Of a stretch of 64,000 nt of DNA, positions 51,985 through 62,829 are shown one piece after another (position 1 is the first letter of the stretch; every line of letters begins with the position of its first letter). Source of the DNA: Linnemannia hyalina (Eukaryota; Mortierellomycota; Mortierellomycetes; Mortierellales; Mortierellaceae); assembly GCA_019671135.1 (NCBI GenBank), contig JAHRHY010000009.1, forward strand, positions 2,046,001 to 2,110,000, read 5' to 3'. The notes under the pieces were generated by a model. The model searched no databases, had not been told where the DNA came from, and saw nothing but the letters and a program-made list of their open reading frames with translations. The translations under genes were made by a program, and so were the position numbers.

Positions 51985-53480
51985 AACATAGTAGGCGGAA
52001 GTTTTTCAGACTTGCGCTCTTTGGCCGACTTGAGCGTTGTCACAAGGCTGTCAAACGTCCGGCAGACAAGCAACCAATCCCGGGCATCATCCTCAAAGTC
52101 GGTCAGAACGTTCGAAACGGTGTAGGCATCTTGAGTCTGGCAAATTTCATTGCAATGCAGACAGGTCTGCAGTTTGACCTGCTCGATATTCTCAAACCTC
52201 GTGACGATCTCATCCAGAACGCGCTTCGACCACAGCGCAGTGCGGCATTAGTCTCCTATATCTTTCTGCGCCGAAGCACTAAACGAGACTTCTGCGACCC
52301 CAATATCGAGGCACTCCTCGAATCAGACGAGGAAGTTCGGATTCTTAGTACTATGTGGAGATACCAGAAGTCAAGAAGTAGTGTTTGAAATATAAAAAAA
52401 ACGGGCATATGATAAACACAGACGTACAAAGTGTCTGCCAACTTACTGTGCGAGGCGACTAAAGTCTGGACAATTGAAAATAAGCCGCAGCGTACCAATA
52501 TGAACGAACTAATTTGATCCGCTTCGATCACAGGCTCGCATTCCATAGGTAGCCTGAACGCGTGCTCATATAGCTCCTTCAGCGGCGAGTCTTTCCTTTT
52601 TTGACCCATTTCTTGAGCTGCTTGCGTGTAAACTCGGATTCACCTTTGCTCTCAACTTTCCGAAACACCTAACACAAAAAATAATAGACCTAGGATAAGT
52701 ACACAGATGCCCGGCAGCATGTGCATATCATATCGACCGCATGAACTTCCAACTACCAAGGCACATACATTGCGGGCTGTCTGGCAAAAGGCCACCGCAC
52801 CATCTTCCTCGTCCGCTGTGGCTTGTTCGTCGTCCTTATTGGGCAGGATCATCTCGATAATGACCTTGCGCAACTTCTCAAAGTGCTCACCAAAATGTTG
52901 GAGCTGCATATTTGTGGACTCGTTGCCGAGGAACAGAATTCCAGCTGAGGCCCTGCAGGTGAACAGCAATACTAACTTCATCGCGTTAGTTTATCAGCGA
53001 AGAGCACCATTTACGCAATGAAATCAGTCATGGTCAACGCAGCGTAAAGTCTTGGAGGGTGTTGTGATCATATGGCACGACGATCGCCTCCTCATAACAG
53101 TCGTTGAATGAGGCTGAGATGTCGTAGTGTTCAATGAAGCAACCAAAGTCGAACGCTTCATAGTGGAATACGACGTTCAGCGGTGGTCTTGCTCCTGGAC
53201 AAGTGTCACCGCGTCCACCTCGTCTTCATCCTCTTAGTACTCATCATGACTTGCCTTCACTCGTTTAAGAATACAGAGAAGAGGGTGCATAAGTTATCTA
53301 GTCAAATCGAAGAGCCATGACGGTCGAACGGACTTGCAAAAAGGTCAAGCGCTTATGGTACCAAACAACGCAAAGATGGTCGCGGTCAGACGCACCATTT
53401 TCTTCCGCATCCTGATCTCGGTCTCGCTTTCCTAGAATTGTTCCAGGTTGCTTAGTGGATGGCTCATCCCGATGCAATGA
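51985..53480 (-). pseudogene. decayed copy two of the seven-exon family
   Basis: Minus-strand pieces match the intact gene at 47579-49912 exon by exon. Near 53430-53390 a fragment with ETEIRMRKKM corresponds to exon two. At 53230-53040 a fragment ending YDHNTLQDF matches exon four. At 52956-52770 GILFLGNEST and FCQTARN with a GTATGT donor match exon five. A frameshifted exon six follows at 52670-52440. Exon seven (52330-51985) has DIGVAEVSFSASAQKDIGD, then TAA at 52250-52248 where Leu is expected, then ALWSKRVLDEIV and a damaged centre. Stop, frameshifts and missing exon one show it is inactive. Confidence 0.75.
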
Positions 53481-54290
53481 ATTAGTGAAAACGAATGAAT
53501 GAAATGAACGATCAGGTCACAAACGTAATTGTATGGTCGCATGATGGCCAACGAAGTCCATTTGTTGAGTACGCGACACGGTATGAATGCCCTTTAGTAC
53601 AAATCTTGTTGGCTTCAATGTTTTTCGGCAACCAGTCCAGCTATCAGGTACACATCGGCCTTACCGCGTCCAAGGAACGAGCGTTTACGAACTGAACGTG
53701 GATAGCATTTTGTATTATTCCGGGGTATTTATCCTTTCTCTATTCAAATACTATGCCGTAAGGAAAATCGATGTCCAACTTTGTGCCGAAACTGTACTGG
53801 AAGACGGTGCTACTTATCTGTATGGTTCTGAGATCGTCTATGGTTGAGGGGAATGAGTGCGTAGTCAATACTAAACAAGTGTATGGTATGGCACTACTAA
53901 CAGAGGCGGTCGACGATGCGATATATCTCACCCCGCCAAAAGCCGACGGGTGAGTGTGGGGACTCGTCGCCACTAAGCTCCATCGTAAAGAACGACGAAA
54001 TTCATCAACAGCAAACAGCCGAAAGGAGTATGTGTGGAGTCATCTCTTACCATGGGTCATTTCTTATCACGGGTGCATCCGCCAACTGGCCGCAATGCAA
54101 TGGGGATATGGAGTTAAAGTGGGAGAGCTGGCTCAAAGCACTCTTTAATATTTCCGGTGACGTAATTTATGCGCCCATCCTCCAACACATATGTACGCGA
54201 TTTCCTTCGACTAGCCTAACTCGCTTCCGCTCATCACCGCAACTACCCCCAACACCTTGACCTTGTTACTCACCTGAACGACCACCCATA
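53481..54290. other. region between copies two and three, no supported gene
   Basis: Short plus-strand frames lack motifs. It may contain the missing first exon of copy three. It also holds a perfect inverted copy of GTCGGCTTTTGGCGGGG at 53947-53931. Confidence 0.35.
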
Positions 54291-56870
54291 GTTCTCTGTC
54301 AACCAATACTTCATTAAAACCGCTGTCAAGACATGGACACTTTCGCATTTTCTTTGGTCGCATCATAACCATGACATTTTCCTGCAAGATCTTTTGACTG
54401 TTTCCAAGTTCAAGACCGCCGACTATGTGGTTCGATGGTACGCTATGGCTTGCGCCTCTCACTACGGCGGCGAGCTGGGTCAGTTGCGAATCCGAAAGGC
54501 GCGCGAGGAGACCACCAACTATATCAAGACTGACATGTTGTCATGTACGAAACGATCATCTGCCCAAGCTGTAGCAGAAGAGACCGTGGAGTGCGAACTG
54601 GTGTGTCACCTTTGATGACCACCATCCGTCACTGACTTTTGGGCGTAGAAAATTAGATACTAATGCTAACCTACACCGTTCCTCCCTCTCATGCCAATAG
54701 CATGGGACGCATAGATCGAAGGATACCAAGAAAGACACCAAGAGGCATCTGGAACTTGACCAAAGCACAGACCAGCGTGAGTAACCTGGGTCATATACAG
54801 CTTTCACACATGCCTGCATCTCAGGCCTTTTCTATTTTACTGACGGATTGATTTTTACCTCAATCCTCTGGCTGCATTAATAAGGGGTTTCAAGCTTTGA
54901 CATGCCCGCATTCAAATCGCAGCGTATTTCGAAATACATCGGCCCTCGAGGAAACGTATTTCCTTGGCGGATTTCCTTGACGACCCATTTGGTTACACGC
55001 CGTCAAATGTCAAGGTTTGCAACCCCCCAATAGCGCCGAAGAGGGTGCATTCACGCCACTCGCCAACACCAGATTTTCAAGATTCTTCACACACACACAG
55101 CACCCTTGCCGAAGCGTCACTGTTCGATGCGGATGTAGGAATCCGATATGGTACAACGGGTCCCTCGTGGTTACCTGCCTGGCTAAAGCACTGACAAATG
55201 AATTCCCTTTCTTTTTCTTGCATCCGTCCTATTTCTCTTTTGTTCGGTTTCTCGATCAAGGCTGCAACGGACAGCGGCATTGAGGAGGACCCTGTTGCCA
55301 TGGCAGAGCTGAATTCGCATCGGCGGCTCGGCATTGTCTTTGACTCTGACGACAATTTCAAGTTTGAGTGCAAAGTGGCGACTTGAACATGTCTGAGCGG
55401 TTCAACAAGCATTACGAGGAGTCGATCGCCAAGACCTATGATCCCGATAACTTTCAAGATTTTCTGTATGTATTCCCGCCAATGGTCATTGCGTTGAATG
55501 CAATATGCTTGCTTCCAGATGGCTGACACCTGCCTTTTGTCATCCTCTGTTTGTTGATCACCTGTAGAGCCACTGGCGATGTGCTGTTTTTAGATGATGC
55601 GCCAACCGCGGACCAGCGCGTCGCCTTCCACGAGGATTACAGTATCATGCTGAATACGATCGGCAGCGGCATCCAATGGGCGAGCGAACGCGACGAGCAG
55701 GACGCAACCACACTTTTTCAAAGGACCAGACAAGTATATGTGAGCTGTGATTTATATTCCTTGGCTCCAGAACTTTGAACTGCTATGGCCTTTCTCCAAT
55801 TTTTTCATTAGGCCCATCGCGAGGAGATGCGTCGGGGAGATGCCGAGAGCGCTCGACGGGTAATTCAGAAGTCGATCCGAGAAGCAGAGGAGTTGCCACT
55901 TACCGAGCTCTTGCACTGTGCGTCTAGACTTGGAAATAACTGGAAACCAACCTCTGAGGGATCAAACATCTGGATTCATCTTGCGGATGCTCAAGCCCTT
56001 TTTCAATCGTCTGGACCAACCCGACTCGCGCAGTAAGTTGGCTCAGCTGTGTGTCGTCGATTTCTTTTTTTGATGGATCAATGTCCACTCACACTGATGC
56101 TGTGCCATTCAATCATCTACATCATAGTTCTGCCACCACCCATCGTTTGGTTCGCTATTTATCCGACTCTGCGCCAACTTTGACGCCAAGTCCAAGCCAC
56201 CAGATTTCTAGTGCGTCATGAGGAGAAGCGGGACATCGGTGTAAACGAAGTTTCTCTGGAAAGAGGGTTCGCCAAAGATCGAGGAGATCTATGTCGGACT
56301 GCCTTACTTGCCAAGCGGATGCTGGACCAGCTCGTCACAACATTCTTCGGCCTCTACCAAGCGAGAATCATCTTCTTCCAGGTTATTCAGCCGACGTGCG
56401 AGTTCTACCAGATGACGCGATGCGGAACTGTCTGTGTGGCAAATCGTATCGGATGCCTCACCATTGCCTACACTCTCGGCGATGTGCTCAAGGGATTCGA
56501 GGATGACTGTAGGACCTGGATAACAGTCTGCAATGTTTTCGATTCGCTCATTGCCAGTCTTACAGCAGCTAGACTACGAGCGGATGGCGAGCCAGGGCCA
56601 CCGGGCTTTCTCGGTCTCGCAACGCCAAGATTTCGCCACATGAAGAAGGACACGAAGCGTCAGTACTGGAGGTCGTCAAAGAAATTCAGGACGGAGCCAT
56701 GGACTCGTCGACATGTCAGTCTCATTGAGCGCGATCCTTGGCCAAGTAAGAGGAATGGAATGCGAGCTAAACTCGTCATTTCAAGTCGTCTGATCTATTT
56801 GACACTCTCAAAAAAGAAACGCCTTCATTCAAATAGATGTCGCGACATTATTGGCGAGGATCATTTTTGA
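54291..56870 (+). pseudogene. decayed copy three of the seven-exon family, opposite strand
   Basis: On the plus strand exon-like pieces match the intact gene. At 54291-54602 a piece with YFIKTAVKTWTLSHFLW and YGGELGQLRIRKAREET is followed by a GTGTGT donor. Exon two is at 54701-54776. Exon three, near 54893-54957, ends SALEE. Exon four, at 55261-55465, contains GIVFDSDDNFKFEC and then needs a frameshift near 55380 to reach SERFNKHYEESIAKTYD. Exon five is at 55567-55735 (DVLFLDDAP), exon six at 55812-56032 (ESARRVIQKSIREAEE), and exon seven from 56129 has a frameshift near 56200 before VRHEEKRDIGVNEVSLE. Similarity to copy one is lower than that of copy two. Two frameshifts suggest a pseudogene, though a rescue by other introns is not excluded. 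Confidence 0.65.
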
Positions 56871-57965
56871 AGAGATGTATGGCTGCAAGGATTATCTAGG
56901 ATACTGATGCGACCACGACAAAGACTCCCCTTTTGAGAAAACAAACAAAAGGACTGCTCGGGATCTAAGGCTCAAGACTTTCAGCGTGGCCTTTTGCACT
57001 CCGCGACTATCAGACCTTCACAGATCGAGTACCTCTCCTACCGTCATCGATCGAGGGAGAGAATAATTTTTGTGTAGCGAGAGCAATAGACAAACGGAGA
57101 GGAAGAACTACGTCGTGAAGAACTCCGATTCGACCTTGATCCTTAGTATGAGGTGCTGACAGTGGCCAAGCATCCGAGCCTTCGCATGTTCACTATATTC
57201 ATGGACTCGGATGCATATCGATAATTCAGGTCGGTTGCCTCAGGTTTATATATGTAGCAGGATGCTGCTGGCACGGAAAGAACGTCCTGGTGAGCATGTG
57301 GATGGAAGGAAGGAAGGGGAAGCGAACACAGGAAGGGGACGTTGGTTGCGAGAGGGAGAAGGGGAAAAGATGGTTTTTTATTCCTAGGACAGCCAATCCA
57401 CAAATTATTATTAGACACGTTCTAGTGCGAATTAGCCAATATCGAATGAACGGGTTCTCGTATTTTATCTTCCTACATACCCTTGAAAATCATTTCGATC
57501 CGATCTCTGTTGATCGGATCGCAGCTCCCTTTCGTTCTCTATCAGTTCCCCCCGTCTTATTTTGCTGAGACCTGAGCTAAAGCATGCGGACGATGTCATT
57601 CACATTGGTAGCCCGTTGCACAAGGTGGGACAACCTGGTCCTTCGTTTTTGCTTTTTTACCCCGTTACATCACGTGCACTTTCCTTTTCCTTGAGTTCCC
57701 AAGGCAATATTGTCTCAGTGTGAATGGCTTCTCCACAAACCTTGGCCTTTTGTTTCTTCTTTCTTTTTTCCAAAACCTACTCGTCTTTTTTTTTTTTTTC
57801 TTTTTGTTCCTGCCTCTTCTTCTTTCCCTTTCACACTTCACACTTCACACACTCGTTCATCCCATTCCGCTCTTCCTTCTTTTTGTCACTCACCCCCACT
57901 CTCTCTTATTGCTCACACCTTCTTCAACTTTCTCACGCCTTACTCACAAACACGCCTTTAACGCC
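56871..57965. other. intergenic region and F-box gene promoter
   Basis: No gene is seen. The last 250 bases before 57966 are C/T-rich (CTTTTTCC, CACTTCACAC repeats) and probably contain the leader of the F-box/PP2 gene. Confidence 0.45.
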
Positions 57966-60516
57966 ATGGCCGACAACAATTTCAACAACACCAAGGGCAT
58001 CGACAACGACATCAAGGACACCGAGAAAAAGTCACTGAGAGACCTGCCAGCAGAGGTTCTGATCCATATCGGCTTGGCTCTGCCCTCCCGCGAGTTTGGT
58101 CGCTTCCTCCAGACAAACAAGACCATCCACTCCTGCCTCGACTCCCACTACGTCTGGCACCTACGCTTCACCACCCGCTTTGGCCAAACCATCCTCGAAG
58201 ACAAACTCAACCCATCCCTTCCCAACAACAGCGACTCCGCCAGATTGTCTCCACCCCTGACCCCATCCTCACCCAGACTCCCTTCACCCAACAGTCAGAC
58301 TTTTCATAGCAGCAGCAACATCAACAGCAACAATAATAGTGCTAACACAAGTCCGATTCTGCAACAGCAACAACAATTCAACAACCATTTGGACCCTGTC
58401 TCGGCTGCTTCATCTCTGTTGCCCTCTGCTGCCTCCTCGCCCCGACTCACACCTTCTGCAGCACCACAGACCCCTCCCTCCGACTCATCTTCTAATGAGG
58501 GCAGCGGCAGTGATGGCAGTGGCAATGGTGGGGAGGGGTCATCTTCAAGCTCCGCCAAGAGGCCGCCGGGTAAAGCACGCCGAATCGACCTCCAAAGGAC
58601 CAACATGGCCTCCAAGGAAATGTTGATTAACATATACAAGCAACTTTGTAAGTAAGCTTTCTCTTCCTTTTCCATTTCGCATACTATGTTACTCTTCATT
58701 CGTTCCTAGTGTTCACTTCATCGTCATCCTCTTTCCCCCTCCCATTGAGTTATGACGTTCTCCTCCCTGTTAACAACATGTGGATACTTTCCCAGGTATA
58801 CCGAGCAAAACGAAAAAGAAAAAAAGTTGGTGCATATGGGGTGCATGCATCAGTTGTTGTACGAAGAGTACCCCCACTCATGATCATGATGGGCTCTCGC
58901 ATTGTTGTTTGTCTATAACTTTTTCCTTCCCCGCAAAATCGAAAGGCAATTATGGTTGCAAACAAGTGCCCATCCTAATATACTCTCCTGTTCTCTTGTT
59001 CTCCTCTGTTTCCCAAACAAACAAACACATCAACAACAAATAGCACGAATGACGCTGCCAGCCGAGGATATGATGATCGCCCATATGGGAAACCAATTCT
59101 GGAGGATGATTACCAGCAGCGAGAGCAAGTATGGCAAACTGGCAGAGCTGGCCTCGGTCTGGTGGATGGACGTGATCGCTGTCTTCTATGGTGTCCCGCC
59201 AGGACGATACAAGGTCCAATGGCGAGTCAAGGTCACATCCGATGGGCCTGTCGTCAACACCGAGTTCAGAGCCGTCCTCTTTGGCAAGCATGAGGTATGA
59301 TTACACATTCCTGCAAGACTTCAAAGAAGAAGCGAGAAAAAGGAAAGGGGAAGGACAAACCCTCGCATGCGTGCACGCATAAATGCGAGGTGGTTACTCT
59401 TCTTCCTCAACAAGAGGACGTTCGACCTTCGAGATGACAGCAATTGCCTCGTCCCTCACTTTGAGTAATTGCTGGCAGTAACTAGAAGCGTTCTCGCCTG
59501 TCATGCCAAAAGAGAGGAGGATCCTCTGATACACCTACACCTATCCCTTTTTTCACTTCTTGATCTAAGGTCCGTAATCGCGTTACCGCGAATACTCACA
59601 CTGCCACCCCATCCTCGTTTTTTTTTTCTTTTCTTGGCCATTCTAGGATCCTAATACAGTAGGAGAGAGGCCGAATGCATTGACCTTCCGGCCAACGAGC
59701 AAACAGGAGTTTGTCCAACATACAGACAGTCAAGGGAGCAAAGTCAACAAAAAGCCCTTCTCGAACTTGTTCAAGGGTTTTACTATCCTGGAACTGCCTG
59801 GAGAACTGCTTGTTGAGGATGACTATCGGGGCGTCTTTCTCCAAATTCGCAACCATGATGAGTAAGTTATCGTACTGTAGTCCTCTGAAGTCGCATGTAC
59901 AACCCCGATGGTGCGATTGTACCTTTCCTCATTTTTGTTTTGATTTGGTTTTTATTTGTTCTCCGCACATTTACTTTCACTAACCTATGTTATGCCCGCA
60001 TGCCCTACCCTCCTTGCTAATTCTGCATGACAAACATATAGTTGGAAGTCTGGACTTTACATCGACTATGTGCGACTGGTGAACCTGGATGACCCAGAGC
60101 AGAGCCAGGAGAGTTTGGCCAATGGCCTTCATGGACAGAGGGTCGCTGCCGGGAAGGAGCCCGTGGATGACAAAGGGGAGGAGTACTACCCAACATCATC
60201 ATCATCGTCAGGACCACTGCCGTGGTTCCAGCAAGCGCTTGGTATCAACCCAACAGCAGGAATTGATCCTCGAAATCGCCTCCGATCCCGTTCTGCTCGT
60301 CAAGTCCATCCTGTTCATCCTTCTGCCTTGCTGGATGTTGGAGCGCGGTCTGTGCCTATCTCAACCAGCGCGCCAGGTGGTGAATCTTCATCGTCGAGTC
60401 GGAACAGGAATAGCGAGCTTGATGAGAATGAAGAGCCTATGGAGCGAGCGGATTCATGGTATAGATTCTTAATGTTCTTATTCATCTACTGCCTTTACGT
60501 ATGCTTCTGGAACTAG
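57966..60516 (+). CDS. F-box protein with PP2-like (phloem protein 2-type) domain
   Basis: Exon one (57966-58651) starts MADNNFNN and encodes an F-box (SLRDLPAEVLIHIGLALP) followed by a Ser/Asn/Gln-rich linker. A GTAAGC donor at 58652 joins an exon from 58796 (YTEQNEKEKKLVHMGCMHQL). A later exon to 59294 carries the PP2-like core (FWRMITSSESKYGKLAELAS, GRYKVQWRVKV). Exons 59647-59861 and from 60042 finish it (ELPGELLVEDDYRGV, WKSGLYIDYVRLVNLD). The junction between the second and third exons is not resolved: no donor in the right phase is seen. The end is 60516, or 60535 if a short intron (60460-60516) is spliced. F-box/PP2 proteins probably recognise glycosylated SCF substrates; the role here is inferred. 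Confidence 0.75.
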
Positions 60517-60879
60517 CTCAAGCAACGACAATTGAGTACTAATGTACTCTTTTCTCGTTCTTCTGATGTGTGATAGCCTTGCTCTGTAATTCTCCTCAAG
60601 CATACTTGAACATGTCTTTCTTCGCATCATCGTTATCACTGACATTGCATTAGTACCTTCATTCATTCATTCATTCACTATACATGCCATGAAGGAGCAC
60701 GTTGAACAAAATGATGATAAATGATTTATTTTAGTGCAAAAGGTGGAGAAAGGATAGCGGTAGTTGTTGTTTCCAAATCCTTCCTCTCACTGTTGTGTTC
60801 TTTCTACTCCTGCAATTCCCGATCTGTTGCTGCTACACTGTTCTTGCTCCATGCTGTCGTTCCAAAAAAAACAACCCAG
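60517..60879. other. convergent 3' region
   Basis: Holds the 3' ends of the F-box gene and, on the other strand, of the bL21m gene. A (TTCA)n tract lies at 60658-60675 and AATGATGATAAATGATT follows. No gene is seen. Confidence 0.45.
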
Positions 60880-61928
60880 TTAAGCCTTGACCTCCAACTC
60901 GCTGACACGAAGAAGAGTATGCAAAGGCTTGATATGGTACCGTCTCTGGAAATGCTTTCTCCTCTTCTTCTTGAAAGTCTCGACAATCTTGCCCTTGGGC
61001 TGTTCAATCACTGTGGCCTTGATCGAATAATACTCGGACGAGACATAGGGCGCTCCCTGGATCGCGTAATCCTTTGAACCGAGCTCCTTGATTTGGTTGA
61101 GTTCGATGACATCGCCGAGTTGGACGTCCTTGAGACGGTCGAGGACGATGATGTCGTTCTTTGTAATGAGGTAAGGGCGGTTCTTGATCTCAGCCACGGC
61201 GTAGTATTTGAGTTGGTTGCGGAGGAGGGAGATTTCTGAGTCGGAAGAGGAAGATGTTGATGGTGATGCTGTAGATGATGTTGGTGTTGCTACTGAGATA
61301 GATTGGTGAATGTTGAAGAAAGTGAGGGAAGGAAGTGTTGGTTAATGAAGGTCTCTTTTAAAAACGAACCGTATATTACAGTGCGATCTGGTGCATATGT
61401 GGGCTGGTAAGCGAGGTCAACTGTTCCCGATTTGCTGCTGTGTTGAGACGTCCTGAAAGATCAATTACCTTGGGAGGCGGTAGATGTGGCAGAGAAGAGG
61501 CGAACAGCCGAGGTGGCGACAGCTACATTAAGTTATGATTCAGTTCATACGAAAGAGAAGTAACGGAGGTTAGTTTCACTGTTTCCGTTGTCGTTGCTCA
61601 AGCAGTATTGGTTGCAACGCCGTTTGCAGCCGAATAGGTTGTTGTGCGAGTCGAGATACGGCCTGTTCTATGTCCAGATACCATGTTCTTCTCTTCAAAG
61701 GAAACCTCGTTTCGTTCCTGAAGAGAGCATGAACAGCATAAGCCGCCTGTCCCCGGTGTTCCTGGTTTCCCCTCCTGTCATCGTTTGTCGTGTTCATGTC
61801 CGTTTCCGTTATTCCTGTCTGTTCGGGCGTCGAAAGTGCCTCCTATGTGTCGACAGTAGGTAGGTGCATTTACCCGAGTTAGTGCGCTGGGCGGCGCCGA
61901 CCATGCGACTCGTGAATGACCGAAGCAT
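60880..61928 (-). CDS. MRPL49: mitochondrial large-subunit ribosomal protein bL21m
   Basis: Three exons (61928-61874, 61522-61469, 61292-60880) give 173 residues. Exon borders are GTAAAT..TGTAG and GTAATT..CTCAG, and the phases agree. The start MLRSFTSRMVGAAQRTNS and VRLFSATSTASQ form an Arg/Ser-rich mitochondrial presequence. The bL21 domain follows: YAVAEIKNRPYLITKNDIIV, LGDVIELNQIKELGSKDYAI and a basic end with FKKKRRKHFQRRYHIKP, which contacts 23S-type rRNA. It belongs to the mitochondrial 54S subunit. Its 3' end converges on the F-box gene. The first ATG was chosen because it gives a complete presequence. Confidence 0.85.
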
Positions 61929-62449
61929 GGCTTGATGTGTTGGTGAGTTGTGTGTCCGGAGAAAAGATGCGAGGTTGCAATGGGACAAGTCTCCCCAGGC
62001 ACCCAACACACGACCGGGCAACAAGCAGTCGCAGGAGTTGGGAGATGTGAAAGTGGGAGAGAATTGTTTACACTTGGTTGGAATTAATGGTATTTGAGAC
62101 TGTTAATTCGGTAAGGTGTTATTTCCAGAGTCAGAAGGAAAGGCGCCACTAACTCTATTTTGCCGCGTATCGGATGGTAGCATGTTGTACCAATAGCCCC
62201 TCTTGGTTTACAGCAGCATCTTCTTTTGAAAGTCTGGCCACTCTCAAATCTCAACCATGCCCTTCACGATTGATATAATCTGACCCTTCCGCTCCTCATA
62301 GTCAATCTTTCCCACGTCCACCTCCTCCCTCCCAAAGCTCTAAGCGGTATGATATATTTTAACGTAACATCGCGGCATTGAATAAGTAGCCCAAAGAGGG
62401 CTGTGGTTTGAACAAGCAAGCAAGGAAGGAAAGGGGGACAAAAAGACGT
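61929..62449. other. intergenic region, no gene seen
   Basis: Probably the bL21m promoter near 61930-62100; nothing else is recognised before the NACHT relic. Confidence 0.4.
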
Positions 62450-62818
62450 ATGACAACTGCCCATGGTTTCGTAGTCCGTTTCTGGAAGTTATCATCACCA
62501 GACCAACAGGTGCCATTCGCCGCTGCAGGAGAAGGATTGTGTTGCAACCATTGAGGGATTCTCTGGAGAAGTTGCAAGTATTGTTTGGAGACCAACAAGT
62601 TGGAGTTCGCGACTGCTTGCCATGATGGGTCCATCCGTGCCTTGCAGGAGGTGGGGGATAACAATGGGTTAAGAAGAGTGTCTGTTCATCTGTTGTAATC
62701 TTCTGGACCTGTTTTGATTGCCGCCTCAGGCGTCTTACTCCACGATGCCGTCGGTTTCAGCATGATGAATCGCAAGTTGCACTTGCAGCGCGGCGCTACT
62801 GGATCTTCAGCCGGCTAA
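62450..62818 (+). pseudogene. 3' relic of a fifth NACHT/WD40 gene
   Basis: Translation of this block matches only the last two WD40 units and tail of the intact paralogs: FVVRFWKLSSPDQQ, VEGF-like and VWRP pieces, RRVSVHLL, then SSGPVLIAASGVLLHDAVG and LQRGATGSSAG with a stop at 62816-62818. A one-base deletion after GTTTGGAGACC breaks the frame, and TAA stands where Leu-Trp is expected near 62696. The upstream part is missing. The same 3'-flank to next-promoter arrangement as after the gene ending at 8110 follows it. Confidence 0.8.
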
Positions 62819-62829
62819 ACACACTCATG

